From contig NC_089855.1 in the NCBI RefSeq assembly GCF_036373705.1, positions 34,279,219 to 34,343,218 on the forward strand: a stretch of DNA of 64,000 nucleotides, in the 5' to 3' direction. Numbering within the stretch: the stretch's first letter is position 1; every line of letters begins with the position of its first letter. The DNA is from Amia ocellicauda (Eukaryota > Chordata > Actinopteri > Amiiformes > Amiidae). The position numbers were made by a program, and so were the translations under genes. This document shows, piece by piece, positions 38,301-48,290 of the stretch. The notes beneath the pieces are model-generated. The model was not told where the DNA came from. It saw only the letters and a list, made by a program, of their open reading frames with translations, and ran no database searches.

Positions 38301-41299
38301 TTTTAAAATTGTACAGAGAATCAGACCGTGTATCAGTTAAAATTGTATTGTGGTTAATTGTTACAATTTATAATTCTGATTTGTGCCAAGGCTCACAGAT
38401 ATTCTGTAATTAGCAGCCATGGGTGATTCGCCGGATCTTTTTAAATTTTCTCATACAGCAGCATTGTTATTCTTGCACTTATCAACTTACTGTAACTGCT
38501 TCTGTACTCTTGATAATTATGCTTGCTCTGACACCAATGCCTGCAGTACTGATACAACTACTGCTCTATATTTTATACTTATGTGTCATGTTTTTGTGAA
38601 AAGTGTAGATTTACAGTTGTCGCAGTGTCTCCCTGGGTGAGGTTGTCTACTAAGATAATAGTATGCTTTATATTGGAAGCGGTTTCATATTGCACTTTCA
38701 GCAATGCTGTCCACTTACATTGAGCAAGTAGTAGGAAGATTTGATAATGGACCAACTGTACATTTAAGTTAACTTGAATTGGGATATATCTGAGTGACTA
38801 ATATTGGTGCTATATAAGGGCACAACTTGGCAAGCTTAACCATTATCAATTCAGTGTGTTGGCTTGTGTTCCTCCAGCATTGTGCCAAACCAATATCCAA
38901 GATGCTTTCTGACTTACAGGCAAGCAGTGCAGTGACCTTCTCCAGCTTGTCCACTCTGTCACCAAATATCTTTCAACACTCCCTTGATCTGTCACAGCTG
39001 ATTGCCCCAATTACTGGGAAGGTTTTCAGTCCTGAGAGATGTCCCAGACAGTCAGATTTGTTAACGAAAAGAGCTGATCGTGGCCCATTGTTTATTTTTA
39101 AATGGTGTGTTGCAATTTAGTTAAATTAACTTTTAAATGTTTAGTATATTTGAAAATTGAAATATATCATGAATGTCATTGAACAAAATACCATTGCAAT
39201 TCTGAATTAACTTTGCAATTCTGTCTGGAATCCTATTGAGCCCCGGAGAAACCTTTCACTGATCTGTGATTCTAACAATTTTTGAAGATGACCAACAACA
39301 ATCTTCTGAACAGCCCCTGCATTTGGCAGCCTGTGCATTTTCTTTGGCTCCAACTATTTTGTCTACTATATGGGTTTGACACTATACTTATAAGTAAACT
39401 AAACCCCCAAATATTGATTTATTAGATGTTTATATGATTTACTAAGGACAGCTTTTGTCACTTTACTCTAATGATGGTAAATATTGAGCCAGCTGTATCA
39501 CAGCTCCTGGGACTCAGGTTCGTGTAGGGCATGTAGGGAGTGTGCCTCTTCTCCCCTTGTCCATGTGGCTTTACTCTGGGAGGCCTCTGCTTTCCTCCCA
39601 CATCCCAAAGACATGCTACTTAATTTGATTGGCTACTCAAAATTACGGTGTAGTCGCTTTTAGTGTGGTGTATGTGTATGTCCCTGTGTGTGCTTCTCTG
39701 CAATGGTTGTGTCCTGTCCAGGATGAACATGACCCTGTGATCATCAGGTTAGGTTCTGGTTCACTGTGACTTTATAATGGATCGATGGGAGCTTAGACTC
39801 AATTTTGTGAACATTACAGTCTTAGTGTTTATCTGATATGTTTCCTAAATGAAGCCTGCCATTTAAAGAGATCTGGTGTTTATAGTTATTATATCCATGA
39901 GTATTGGAACCATCTATTTGAGACCCTGATATCTCTCTATTTGATAGTGTGTGTGGTGTAGGTTGATAGTATTTCAATGCTTCATGTGGGACAAATATAT
40001 AACTTTTTTTTAATTTTAATTATTGATCATTATTTTAATGAAAAGTATACATTTATGAATTTATTCAGAGTGTATTGAATACTGATTCAGCCTATCGAAT
40101 TCTGTCAAGAATTTCCACAGAAAACAGTGCCAGCCCTACATTTACACAACCTCTATAGTCCAGTCAACTGGCATCTTTATAATATTGTACTTTCTGATAA
40201 CTTTTGAGTATAAAGTTTCTGCTTTGATAAGTCTAGTGTAACTTTAATTATAATGAGGTCTTCCAGATCTTTGCAGAAGTGTGTGATTCCCCTGGTTTGC
40301 TCCAATTACAACTTTAAATAACTCACGGGCACCCATCGCCTTATGGTCTGTTTACGTTTACACAGAAAATACGGAAGCTTGTTAGGATCAAGAGCAGGCA
40401 GCCAACTCTTCTGGAGGCCATTCGAAGGAAGCGGATCCAGGAACTCAAAGTGGGGCGGCCTCTCGGTCGGCGTGTCTCCGCAGTGGCCTCCCACACCTGC
40501 GCCGAATGTAAAGTTGCCTACAAAAACTGTGACGCTCTCATCATGCACAAAATCAGACACATTAAAGGAAAGCACTGGCCTTGCCCGGTAAGTATTGTGG
40601 CCAACGAAAAGTCTCTTGCTTTTCCCATCTCCCAGTGTGACATTGTAGCCATTTACACAAGGGGCTTCATTTTCAGAACATATTCTAAAAGGCGTTCATT
40701 CAAGCCTGTTCCCATGACAGCATTTGCTTTCCTTTAGGGATATAAATGTAATATAAGCAATCCCTTTTATAACTCATTAGACAGCACCATTTTTTTTAAC
40801 CATACTCCAATGCATCGTGGAATATTTAGGCTACAAGCAGTTTTTGTGCAGGGAATGAAGATTCTTAGTTTTTTGCTTTAAGTCTATTTAGACCCCATTT
40901 AACTTAGTTGCCTTCCAAATATTAAATCTAACATAAAACTAAAATACAAGTAGCTAGATTTAATAGTTGTTTTTTGTAATTTCTCTGTGGTGTTCCTTTC
41001 AATACCAGCTTTTCAAAAGATTGTATTATTTAATTTCATTTTTATGTCCAAAAAGGTTACACATCTACTGTACTGAAATTATTGTACTATGCTGTCATTT
41101 AATCCAAGTTAGTTTCAGCCGTTATTTTGTTTGTTTTGGGGAGGGAAACACTAATTTGATTATCAATTATCCCTTTCGAAATAGTCACTTCGAACATCTG
41201 CTTGTCTCCAATTAACCTCTTAATGTCCTGTTCTTACTGACACGTGAAGGCCATTGGTAAAGCACTGGAATAGCTATCCAGTGATGGCAGTATCCTTGA

Positions 41300-41330
<31 letters not shown>

Positions 41331-41671
41331 CATGGTGTATTTGAGATGAAATCATGACTTGAGAATTGCGTGTACCTTATTAATGGGGGATCTCGGGTAG
41401 GACCATGAAAAATTGGGAAAATGTAGATCTACATCCCTCCAAGTGTTTCTTATCCGATCTTTAATATAGTTTTGTAAAATGGTAGACCGTGATTTCTGAA
41501 GGCGATGTTGCTTTTAAATTAGCTGCTTGCCGTTGTGCATCAAAACCATTCTTGTCTTTCTCACCTTCTTTTCAGTTGTGTAGCAAATCCTTCTTCAGGC
41601 AGAGAAATGTGCAAAACCACATACGCATGCATGACCAGAAACTCTACAAGTGCCGGCACTGCATCACATAG
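21414..41671 (+). CDS. ZBTB11-like BTB/zinc-finger protein (six-exon gene)
   Basis: A nuclear transcription-factor-type gene. Coding exons 21414-21744, 24734-24804, 31445-31673, 32952-35188, 40366-40587 and 41576-41671 join in phase across GT-AG introns to give 1,061 codons. Domains in order: HHCC integrase-type zinc-binding domain (about residues 50-130), BTB (about 140-265) for dimerisation and corepressor contact, a long basic region (265-1000) with KRKSPRG and [13 protein letters not shown]-like patches and four KxE motifs, then two C2H2 fingers. HHCC plus BTB is the arrangement of ZBTB11, but the low-complexity middle is longer and the finger array far shorter, so I call it ZBTB11-like and give no symbol. 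The ATG at 21414 has a good context (A at -3, G at +4). Translation could instead start at the ATG opening exon 3, giving a BTB-first protein. Confidence 0.82.
21745..24733 (+). other. Intron 1
   Basis: Bounded by GT at 21745 and AG at 24732-24733. No gene or clear mobile element was recognised inside. Confidence 0.65.
24734..24804 (+). CDS. ZBTB11-like exon 2 (HHCC domain, Cys ligands)
   Basis: A 71-base exon after TTTCAG and before GTAAGT. It completes the split Gly codon and encodes [19 protein letters not shown]. The CKEC pair supplies the two cysteine ligands at the expected distance from the exon 1 histidines, which supports the join. Confidence 0.82.
25009..26494 (-). mobile_element. 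Tc1-like transposon (CAGTGAGGGAAA family)
   Basis: The ends read AGTGAGGGAAAAAAGTAT at 25010 and CTTTTTTCCCTCACTG at about 26477-26492, followed by TA. The left end is slightly damaged (TAGTGAGGG). The transposase is on the - strand, and the element lies antisense within intron 2 of the BTB gene. A run of 21 T at 26353-26373 sits in its 5' non-coding part. The fold-back fragment at 2588-2935 belongs to the same family. Confidence 0.93.
25216..26215 (-). pseudogene. Tc1-like transposase, few lesions
   Basis: The start at 26215 reads [12 protein letters not shown] short deletion right after it shifts the frame, and the reading resumes with [18 protein letters not shown] (26162-25788), holding the helix-turn-helix and [11 protein letters not shown] second break near 25840 leads into 208 open codons with WSDET (first Asp), FQHDNNPNH (second Asp) and NPIENLW (catalytic Glu), ending GLATKY. 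A few residues between RRRN and DPKN appear lost. All three catalytic residues remain, but the protein is split. Confidence 0.92.
27318..27365 (-). repeat. L2 LINE 3'-tail fragment
   Basis: TTATTATTTATTTCTTAGC followed by AGATGTCCAGGGAGACTTACA is the reverse complement of the conserved L2 3' end seen on the + strand at 51660-51710 (GTAAGTCGCCCTGG, then CATCTGCTAA with a TAA-repeat tail). Only the tail remains. Confidence 0.6.
27753..28396. mobile_element. MITE with imperfect inverted ends, split by a hAT insert
   Basis: The left end GCCGTGTCTCAAATCACATA and the right end (reverse complement GTTGTCTGAAATTGCATAAT) form an imperfect inverted pair, with ATACTAC motifs just inside both. The interior is non-coding. 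A 204-bp hAT element interrupts it at 27787. Superfamily and target duplication could not be determined. Confidence 0.5.
27787..27990. mobile_element. Non-autonomous hAT element with 8-bp target duplication
   Basis: It opens CAGAGGTTCCCAAACTGGGG and closes GGAAAACCCTG. It is flanked by TACTACAC at 27779-27786 and again at 27991-27998, the 8-bp duplication expected of hAT elements. Inside are two tandem copies of a unit ending GTTTTTACCGTCAGCACCC and an 18-C run (27915-27932). It has no coding capacity. Confidence 0.85.
29293..29332. repeat. (TA)n microsatellite
   Basis: About twenty TA units in intron 2 of the BTB gene. Confidence 0.97.
31445..31673 (+). CDS. ZBTB11-like exon 3 (BTB domain, first part)
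   Basis: After TTCGCAG the exon reads [20 protein letters not shown] and continues through the BTB core: [20 protein letters not shown] and SEYFQEIF, up to AIDLT. It ends at GTGAGC (GT at 31674) in phase 1. The ATG at the exon's first base could be an alternative start. Confidence 0.9.
31674..32951 (+). other. Intron 3
   Basis: It interrupts the BTB domain between DLTG and FSEES, a position also split in other BTB genes. AT-rich, no element recognised. Confidence 0.75.
32952..35188 (+). CDS. ZBTB11-like exon 4 (BTB end and long basic region)
   Basis: A single open exon of 2,237 bases. It completes the BTB ([33 protein letters not shown]) and continues with about 690 residues rich in Ser, Lys and Arg. 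Sumoylation-type motifs: IKQEP (about residue 489), IKTEP (602), VKQE (766) and CKVEP (805). NLS-like clusters lie near residues 405 and 531. No other fold is recognised. It ends at AAG/GTACGT in phase 0. The absence of stops over this length argues that the gene is functional. Confidence 0.92.
35310..35440 (-). repeat. Fish interspersed repeat, fragment
   Basis: Read on the - strand it includes GATGGACTAACAACCC, then CAGGGTGTACTCTGCCTTGTGCCC, a block that recurs widely in fish genomes. A + strand relative lies at 39515-39790. I do not assign a class with confidence; a SINE-like element is likely. Confidence 0.55.
35875..37094 (+). mobile_element. Tc1-like transposon, nearly intact
   Basis: Terminal repeats CACTCACCTAAAGGATTA (35875) and its near-exact inverse ending CCTTTAGGTGAGTG (37094) bracket a single transposase frame with one stop codon. 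The element sits in sense orientation within intron 4 of the BTB gene. A GT/TATG/TA microsatellite follows immediately (about 37090-37140). Its low damage suggests it is one of the youngest insertions in the window. Confidence 0.93.
36022..37062 (+). pseudogene. Tc1-like transposase with a single premature stop
   Basis: The frame runs from [16 protein letters not shown] to KAKGGQTQY, 346 codons, the usual Tc1 length of about 340. It has one in-frame TAA at 36154-36156, after [11 protein letters not shown] in the first DNA-binding domain. Downstream, 292 codons from the ATG at 36184 are fully open. They carry WSDES (first Asp), [13 protein letters not shown] (second Asp) and [12 protein letters not shown] (catalytic Glu). 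The catalytic domain is therefore complete, but the protein lacks its first DNA-binding helices unless the stop is absent in other alleles. Confidence 0.93.
39515..39790 (+). repeat. Fish interspersed repeat, + strand copy
   Basis: It includes TTTCCTCCCACATCCCAAAG, ACATGCTACTTAA and TGTCCTGTCCAGG, then GACTTTATAATGGAT. These are parts of the same widespread repeat as at 35310-35440. The copy is old and non-coding. Confidence 0.6.
40366..40587 (+). CDS. ZBTB11-like exon 5 (first C2H2 finger)
   Basis: In phase 0 it encodes 74 residues: a basic stretch with [18 protein letters not shown], which looks like an AT-hook or NLS, then [21 protein letters not shown], a complete C2H2 finger (C-x2-C-x12-H-x3-H). 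It ends WPCP at GTAAGT. The Cys of WPCP is the first ligand of the next finger. Confidence 0.92.
40588..41575 (+). other. Intron 5
   Basis: From GTAAGT to TTTTCAG, containing a 28-T run at 41303-41330. It splits the second zinc finger between its two cysteines. Confidence 0.85.
41576..41671 (+). CDS. ZBTB11-like exon 6 (second finger, truncated third)
   Basis: [19 protein letters not shown] completes the finger begun in exon 5 (C-P-L-C, twelve residues, H-x3-H), strong proof of the splice. The next finger starts YKCRHC, but TAG at 41669-41671 follows two residues later. In the same frame after the stop, RKDWTS and a donor GTAAGG (GT at 41707) resemble the KDW-containing finger of ZBTB11, so the exon seems to have once continued. 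A possible last exon at 43106-43130 (after TTTCCAG) would add a few codons only if the TAG were bypassed. Confidence 0.85.
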   Translation: MCSKSFFRQRNVQNHIRMHDQKLYKCRHCIT

Positions 41672-41706
41672 AACAATCCCAGGAAGGACTGGACATCTTC
41701 TAAAAT

Positions 41707-43836
41707 GTAAGGTTTGTGTTGCTTGATGGGGTTGTGTTTGGGATTCCCAGAGAAGGTTAAGAATTTAATTCTATCTGGATTCTGTAGTTTTAAATCTTTA
41801 GTTATGCTGTATTTTTAAATTATTTTTTATAAAAGCACTATACACAAAAGTTATCTACAGAGCGTGTAGAAATCATGTTCTGGAAATCCCTGAAATATAA
41901 CACAAGTGATCACTTCTGAGCACAACCAGTGTCATTGTTTACAATTTGCAGCACTTGAAGACATCCATTTCAATAGATATAGCATACCAGATCTGAACAT
42001 TATAAAATGCTAAATTGACTAGAACAGATCTTTAATGCATATAATTTCATGGATGAAGCACACTGTATTAAGGTTTTGTAGTCATGCTCTACGTTGGAAA
42101 TAGATACAATAAGTGTTCTTCATTATATGTCCTATGGGCCCAAAGCATCCTTTGGGAATCCAATTAGTTGCCCCCAGTTATCATTGTATATATTTACAGA
42201 AATAAATGACATACATCATTGTGTTTGGTGTCTCTGAACTGAGCAATCTTAGGAGAGCGAGAACATTTTAAATATGTGCACCATCAGCAGATCGTTGGTG
42301 TCTTTGGAAATGTTCCATGTTTTCTTTTCATTGATGCTGTTAACATCTCTTGCTTCGGTTCTTGAACTGTGTGGATTGTTTCTGGGGTTTTCTTTAGAAA
42401 AAACATTTCCAGAAGTCATCACACAGGTTCATATCTGGAGAGTACTGTGGCCAGCAGCATCCATACCCAAAAGATGCAGGATATCAACTAGATAAAACTT
42501 GGTTGTTAAAATGCTTATGCCATCTTGCTAGGGACAGTCAATTTTCCCAAGCCTCCTGTGTAGTGTGACAACAAATGCAATGATATGTGTCATGTGTTTT
42601 GGTACATCTATACAATTAAAGCGAGCATCGTTTTGGAAAGGCACTGTATATTTTTCTTTTTTAACCAAATCCTAGGAGCCTCATTACAGGGTTATACAAG
42701 TGGTTTCAGTTTGCCTCCATGTCTGTCCTGGGGGAGTTGATTCAGTTCTGGATTGGGTGATAAAGATATTCAGGAATGTACTGGGGATGAACAAAGATTA
42801 AAACCAATAAATACATAACGAAACAAAAAATCCTGGTGATTGGATATTCCATTCACACAAGGACACCATGACAGATCATTTTGCTGTCCATCTGTTGAAA
42901 ACACGAACACTTATTTTGTGGTTTTTAACTTCTCTCAACCTCTTGTGATAGTTATACCACCCCTAGGATCCAGGACCTTTTAACTCAAGATGATTACATT
43001 CATTGCACAATTGACTACTCATTGCATACCTAATACTAAAACATATTGCAAGAAAATGCATATGAATTAAAAAAACAAACGTCTTTTTTTTTTTTTTTTT
43101 TCCAGGAGGACCGCAGCCTGGAATGTTTGAAGAGCAAATTTACCATAAGATTGTTAATACATGTTATGCATTGAGGCAGAGAATCATGATCTTAGATATA
43201 ATTATTCCTTTGACAAGATGTCTTTTTTTTTTTTTTTTTTTTTTCCTTTAGGTACATAGATAAACTTAAGCCAAAATTTCTCAAACTTGAACCAGTTCTA
43301 TAACCTTGGGAATTGGGACTTGTGTGTTTTAATTAATGTAAGATAATTATTTAAAGGTGGCATAGGTGATTTTTTTTTTTTTTTAATTATATATAAAATG
43401 CACTTAAGAGTGGCATTGTAAACCTAAGAAATTATTATGATAAGATGCTGAATTGGTTTTAGTACTGGGTATACTTGAAGGAATTGAAGTTTTTATGAAT
43501 TAGTCTGTGTCGGTTTGTATTATATGTCAAATGTAATGAAGCTGCATGTTTTTGCAGCAGTATTTTAACAGGTTTTCTATATCAATTTAAAGTATGTAAA
43601 GTTGCCTATTTAAAAAGGGAAACTTAAGTCTAAATGTGACCTTTAAAAAAATAAGTGAACCTAATTATTGTGAAGTTAAATGGTTTTGTTTTTAAAAGAG
43701 GGCAGTCACTGCCTTTTTATATTTAAGACCTTTGAAATATTTAACGATAGGAACATGTATGGATTATGAAATATATAGAATTGGGTTTTAAGTCTGGAAT
43801 ATGGTAGCATCACGTAATTTTACCTTCTGTCAAAAA
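41707..43836 (+). other. Probable 3' UTR or degraded 3' region of the BTB gene
   Basis: No further zinc-finger coding was found. Two long T runs (43083-43102 and 43223-43244) and AT-rich sequence lead to polyadenylation signals. Either this is untranslated sequence or the remaining fingers were lost. Confidence 0.45.
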
Positions 43837-43852
43837 AATAAATTTGAATAAA
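43837..43852 (+). terminator. Candidate polyadenylation signals
   Basis: Two overlapping-range AATAAA hexamers at 43837-43842 and 43847-43852 downstream of the BTB gene. There is no proof of use. Confidence 0.45.
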
Positions 43853-44124
43853 TTTTGCATTTTGCCATGCGTATTGGTTTTGCTTTTTTGTGGTCCCTTC
43901 TCCATTTGGAAATGATGTCGGTGTTATGGCAGATGGTTTTCGCCATGCAGTTTCTGGAAGAAGAGTTGTGTAATGGCTGGTTGCTTGTGTCTAGATTAAA
44001 GGGGAAGTTTTGTATTGTTGTGGAGGAATCACACGATTTACTGGAACATCATCCACTGCCTTTAAAATGGCATTCCAGGAGGAAAGATGTATGTACGTAT
44101 GTATGCAAAAATACGTGACCTCAT

Positions 44125-44335
44125 TGAACGATGACAATTTAAAATGGAAATGGTCTGGACATATTGCAAGAGGAAAAGATCAGAGATGAAAAATGAACTA
44201 GAAGACGACCACATAAAAGATGGGGAAGATGAAAGCATAAAATTTGCTGGTGTGACATGGAAGATCGAAGCAAAGCAAGTGGAAACATCTTGGGGAAACC
44301 TTCATCCAGCAGTGGTTTGATATAGGGTGATGGTG
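44125..44335 (+). pseudogene. RTE/L1-type LINE ORF2 C-terminal fragment
   Basis: The + strand reads LKWKWSGHIARGKDQR, later HGRSKQSKWKHLGETFIQQW with stops. This matches the tail found after the reverse transcriptase in many LINE ORF2 proteins (KWxWAGHVAR ... WRxLGEAYVQQW). Only the tail remains and it has several stops. Confidence 0.7.
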
Positions 44336-44370
44336 ATGTTGATTTTATATCAGCAATTTATAATATATAT

Positions 44371-45037
44371 ACACCCATCAGCCATAACATTATGAAAAAT
44401 GACAGGTGAAGTGAATAACACTGATAATCTCGTTATCATGGCACCTGTCAGTGGGTGGGATATATTAGGCAGCAAGTGAACATTTTGTCCTCAATGTTGA
44501 TGTGTTAGAAGCAGGAAAAATGGGCAAGCGTAAGGATCAGAGCGACTTTGACAAGGGTCAAATTGTGATGGCTGGACGACGTGTGTCAGAACACACAGTG
44601 CATCGCAGTTTGTTGCGTATGGGGCTGCGTAACTGCAGACTAGTCAGGATGCCCATGCTGACCCCTGTCCACTGCCGAAAGCGCCTACAATGGGCACATG
44701 AGCATCAGAACTGGACCACGGAGCAATGGAAGAAGGTGGCCTGGTCTGATGAATCACGAGTTCAAGGTGTTGACTTGGCCTCCAAATTCCCCAGATCTCA
44801 ATCCAATGGAACATCTGTGGGATGTGCTGGACAAACAAGTCCGATCCATGGAGGTCCCACCTCGCAACTTACACGACTTAAAGCATCTGCTGCTAACGTC
44901 TTGGTGCCAGATACCACAGCACATCTTCAGAGGTCTAGTGGAGTCCATGCCTTGATGGGTCAGGGCTGTTTTGGTGGCAAAAGGGGGACCTACACAATAT
45001 TAGGCAGGTGGTCACAATGTTATGGCTCATAGGTGTA
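44371..45037 (+). mobile_element. Tc1-like transposon with internal deletion
   Basis: The ends ACACCCATCAGCCATAACATTATGA and its inverse ending GTTATGGCTCATAGGTGT flank a shortened element of 667 bp, about half the usual length. Confidence 0.88.
44520..45003 (+). pseudogene. Tc1-like transposase lacking its catalytic centre
   Basis: The N-terminus MGKRKDQSDFDKGQIVMAGRRV jumps to HTVHRSLLRMGLRNCRL, so part of the DNA-binding region is missing. WSDES (first Asp) is followed almost directly by LTWPPNSPDLNPMEHLWD (the Glu), and the block with the second Asp is deleted. A frame change separates the halves. The end corresponds to GGPTQY, stop at 45001-45003. It cannot transpose itself but keeps both ends. 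Confidence 0.88.
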
Positions 45038-46257
45038 TTATATGGTGTCGATCACGGACAGTGGTACTTTTCTGATTCTCATCATGATTTGGGATATTTA
45101 TTTGGGAATAACAATATCCATTGAGGGGAAAAAAGGTTTCCTGCAAAAGTCTATTGGTAAGTGGAGGTAAATTGTTTTTGCTTTTTATTTTTCTGGTTTA
45201 TTTATTTATTTTCTCTAACATGACCGAGTGTGGAGATAGCTGTTCAAAAGGTACCAAGAGGAATTTCTGAAGGGCTAAGGGTACATTGCCTGACAACACT
45301 TTAATTCTATGACAAGATTCTCAGTGGTACAGGACAAATTATAAACAAGGCCCAGTATAAATCCTAATATTTAGCACTGACTGCTTTCTCTTGTCTGGAG
45401 CTGCATTTGGGTGCTTTTTAAATCAGTGCTGGTGTCATGACATAAGACTGTTCACAGTGCTAGTCCTATATTTGTGTGTATGAAATGTTTTGTCAGAAAA
45501 ACTCCTTCATCGTAATGCCTAAAAGCAGTATCTCTATGAAATGTAAGAAAAACAAATGTAGAATAAAAAGTTTTGATCTACCAGAGATCTTAATGATATA
45601 TGATCTATATGATCTTTTTCGATACCCAGCACCTTCCAAGATATTTAGATGTGCGTGTGATTAATCTTTTTTTCTAGAAAAACAAATTTAGCCATTTCCC
45701 GAAGTCTCTGAAATGCAAAATAATTTTACCAATTTTTCTCACTGTATTGGAGCTTGGCTTCAGGGATCCTATAATCTTCTACAACCATCACTATGTCTAT
45801 ATCGCCAGAAGAGGGTACTGTTTCTGAAGTGACACGGATATGGTTCATTCAGATAAAGTAGATGTTCTACTCAACCTGTCCCTTGCAAAAATGAATTCCA
45901 TTGAGGTTTCCAGTGAAACCTTTAAACTATAAAATTGCTTTATTAGACCTTGATAATCAGTCAGTTGTAAAATGTTTGGAGATTCAGGTAAGAATTGAAT
46001 TGAATCTTATTGCTTCACTTCCAATAAAGCAGTCACTGGGTTCTGCCCTTCTCGTTCTCAGAATACTAGAAATAGTAGTTTGTTTATACCTTGTTTATAC
46101 AGTATCTCCCAATCAGATGTTAATGCTGTAGTAACCAATTACCCAAACAAATGGAACCAAAATGTAAGGCCATAAATGATGGAATTAAAAAAAATCACTT
46201 TGGGGCATTCAAATGCCATACTTCTTAATGTTAGAGGATGCAATAGATTTACATATA
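45038..46257. other. No gene recognised
   Basis: AT-rich, short ORFs without domains. Confidence 0.45.
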
Positions 46258-47787
46258 CAGTGCATCCGGAAAGTATTCACAGCACTTCACTTTTTCCACA
46301 TTTTGTTATGTTATAGCCTTATTCTAAAATGGATTAAATTAATTATTTTCCTAAAAATTCTACAAACAATACCCCATAATGACAATGTGAAAGAAGTTTG
46401 TTTGAAATCTTTCCAAATTTATTAAAAATAAAAAATAAAAAGCACATGTACATAAGTATTCACAGCCTTTGCCATGACACTCAAAATTGAGCTCAGGTGC
46501 ATCCTGTTTCCACTGATCATCCTTGAGATGTTTCTACAACTTGATTGGACATGATTTGGAAAGGCACACACCTGTCTATATAAGGTCCCACAGTTAACAG
46601 TGCATGTCAGAGCACAAACCAAGCCATGAAGTCCAAGGAATTGTCTGTAGACCTCCGAGACAGGATTGTATCGTGGCACAGATCTGGGGAAGGGTACAGA
46701 AAAATGTCTGCAGCATTGAAGGTCCCAATGAGCACAGTGGCCTCCATCATCATTAAATGGCCACCCAGCCAAACTGAGCGATTGGGGGAGAAGGGCCTTA
46801 GTCAGGGAGGTGAACAAGAACCCAATGGTCACTCTGACAGAGCGCCAGCATGTCTCTGTGGCAAGAGTAGAACCTTCCAGAAGAACAACCATCTCTGCAG
46901 TACTCCACCAATCAGGCCTGTATGGTAGAGTGGCCAGATGGAAGCCACTCCTCAGTAAAAGGCACATGACACCCTGACTGGAGTTTGCCAAACGGCCCCT
47001 GAAGGACTCTCGGACCATGAGAAACAAAGATTGAACTCTTTGGCCTGAATGGCAAGCGTCATGTCTGGAGGAAACCAGGCACCACTCATCACCTGGCCAG
47101 TACCATCCCTACAGTGAAGCATGGCGATGGCAGCATCATGCTGTGGGGATGTTTTTCAGCGGCAGGAACTGGAAGACTAGTCGGGATCGAGAGAAAGATG
47201 AATGCAGCAATGTACAGAGACATCCTTGATGAAAACCTGCTCCAGAGCGCTCTGGACCTCAGACTGGGGCGAAGGTTCATCTTCCAACAGGACAATGACC
47301 CTAAGCACACAGCCAAGATATCAAAGGAGTGGTTACAGGACAACTCTGTGAATGTCCTTGATTGGCCCAGCCAGAGCCCAGACTTGAACCCGATTGAACA
47401 TCTCTGGAGAGATCTGAAAATGGCTGTGCACCGACGCTCCCCATCCAACCTGATGGAGCTTGAGAGGTCCTGCAAAGAATGGGAGAAACTGCCCAAAAAT
47501 AGGTGTGCCAAGCTTGCAGCATCGTACTCAAAAACACTTGAGGCTGCCAAAGGTGCTTCAACAAAGTACTGAGCAAAGGCTGTGAATACTTATGTACATG
47601 TGCTTTTTTTGTTTTTTATTTTTAATACATTTGCAAAGATTTCAAACCAATTTCTTTCACATTGTCATTATAGGGTATTGTTTGTAGAATTTTGAGGAAA
47701 ATAATGAATTTAATCCATTTTGGAATAAGGCTGTAACATAATAATGTGGAAAAAGTGAAGTGCTGTGAATACTTTCCGGATGCACTG
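46258..47787 (+). mobile_element. Tc1-like transposon (CAGTGCATCCGG family), copy 3
   Basis: Inverted ends CAGTGCATCCGGAAAGTATT and AATACTTTCCGGATGCACTG are almost perfect, with TA on both sides (46256-46257 and 47788-47789). The orientation is opposite to copies 1 and 2. Confidence 0.94.
46626..47572 (+). pseudogene. Tc1-like transposase, frameshifted, catalytic domain largely open
   Basis: The start at 46626 reads MKSKELSVDLRDRIVSWHRS. Deletions and frame changes follow between 46740 and 47114, after the helix-turn-helix. From 47114, 152 codons stay open with [23 protein letters not shown] (second Asp) and [11 protein letters not shown] (Glu), ending GASTKY. One residue of the KEEWEK motif and part of the EAV region are deleted. 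Confidence 0.9.
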
Positions 47788-47789
47788 TA

Positions 47790-48284
47790 TTAATAGCTGG
47801 GATCATTTATAACACAAATGTTGCACATCTGCCTGTGCTAATGCATGCAAACTATAGCTAGTAAGTTTGGTTGCACTGGAGTAAAAAAAGAGTCCCAAGA
47901 TGATTTGTAGCTTTCCATGATATACCCTGTTAATTAGTTGTTATTTATAGTTCTATATTACACTGTAGACATTGTGTTTAGTAAGTTTTAACTAACTGTA
48001 AATGTTTACACACTTTACACAAGTGTTTGCTCCTGTGCTGTTCAGCAACCAGTGGAGCCATGGTCTTTCCAGGACTTTTGATACCTGGCCAGTGCTTTAA
48101 AGAAGACATTATTTAGTTAAAAGAAAAATATCTCCAGCAAATGTGTACTTCTACAGTAAATTGGGAACACACTGTATTAAGCCAGAAAATAAATTGGGCA
48201 GACAAAATGAGATGTAACAATATTTAAATAGTAATACTAATTAAAAAGCACACACTTGGTATGTTTAACTCTGAACCGTTTCAA
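47790..48284. other. No gene recognised
   Basis: AT-rich spacer between a Tc1 element and the 3' end of the cystatin gene. Confidence 0.5.
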
Positions 48285-48290
48285 TTTATT
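48285..48290 (-). terminator. Polyadenylation signal of the cystatin gene
   Basis: TTTATT on the + strand is AATAAA on the gene strand, 103 bases past the stop codon, a normal distance for a short 3' UTR. Confidence 0.6.

Larger units (their letters stand above)
35189..40365 (+). other. Intron 4
   Basis: About 5.2 kb from GTACGT to TACACAG. It holds two fragments of one fish interspersed repeat and a Tc1 copy that is open except for one stop. Small additional exons cannot be excluded. Confidence 0.65.

Noticed and set aside
38419..39120. Two ORFs of 73 and 97 codons in intron 4
   Set aside because: No recognised domain, no splice phase compatible with neighbours, AT-rich codons.
43106..43130. 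A possible last coding exon of the BTB gene after TTTCCAG
   Set aside because: It would be reached only if the TAG at 41669 were bypassed and encodes just a few residues before TGA; polypyrimidine runs are common here.
46422..47027. A 201-codon - strand frame in the third CAGTGCATCCGG Tc1 copy
   Set aside because: Antisense shadow of the transposase on the + strand.
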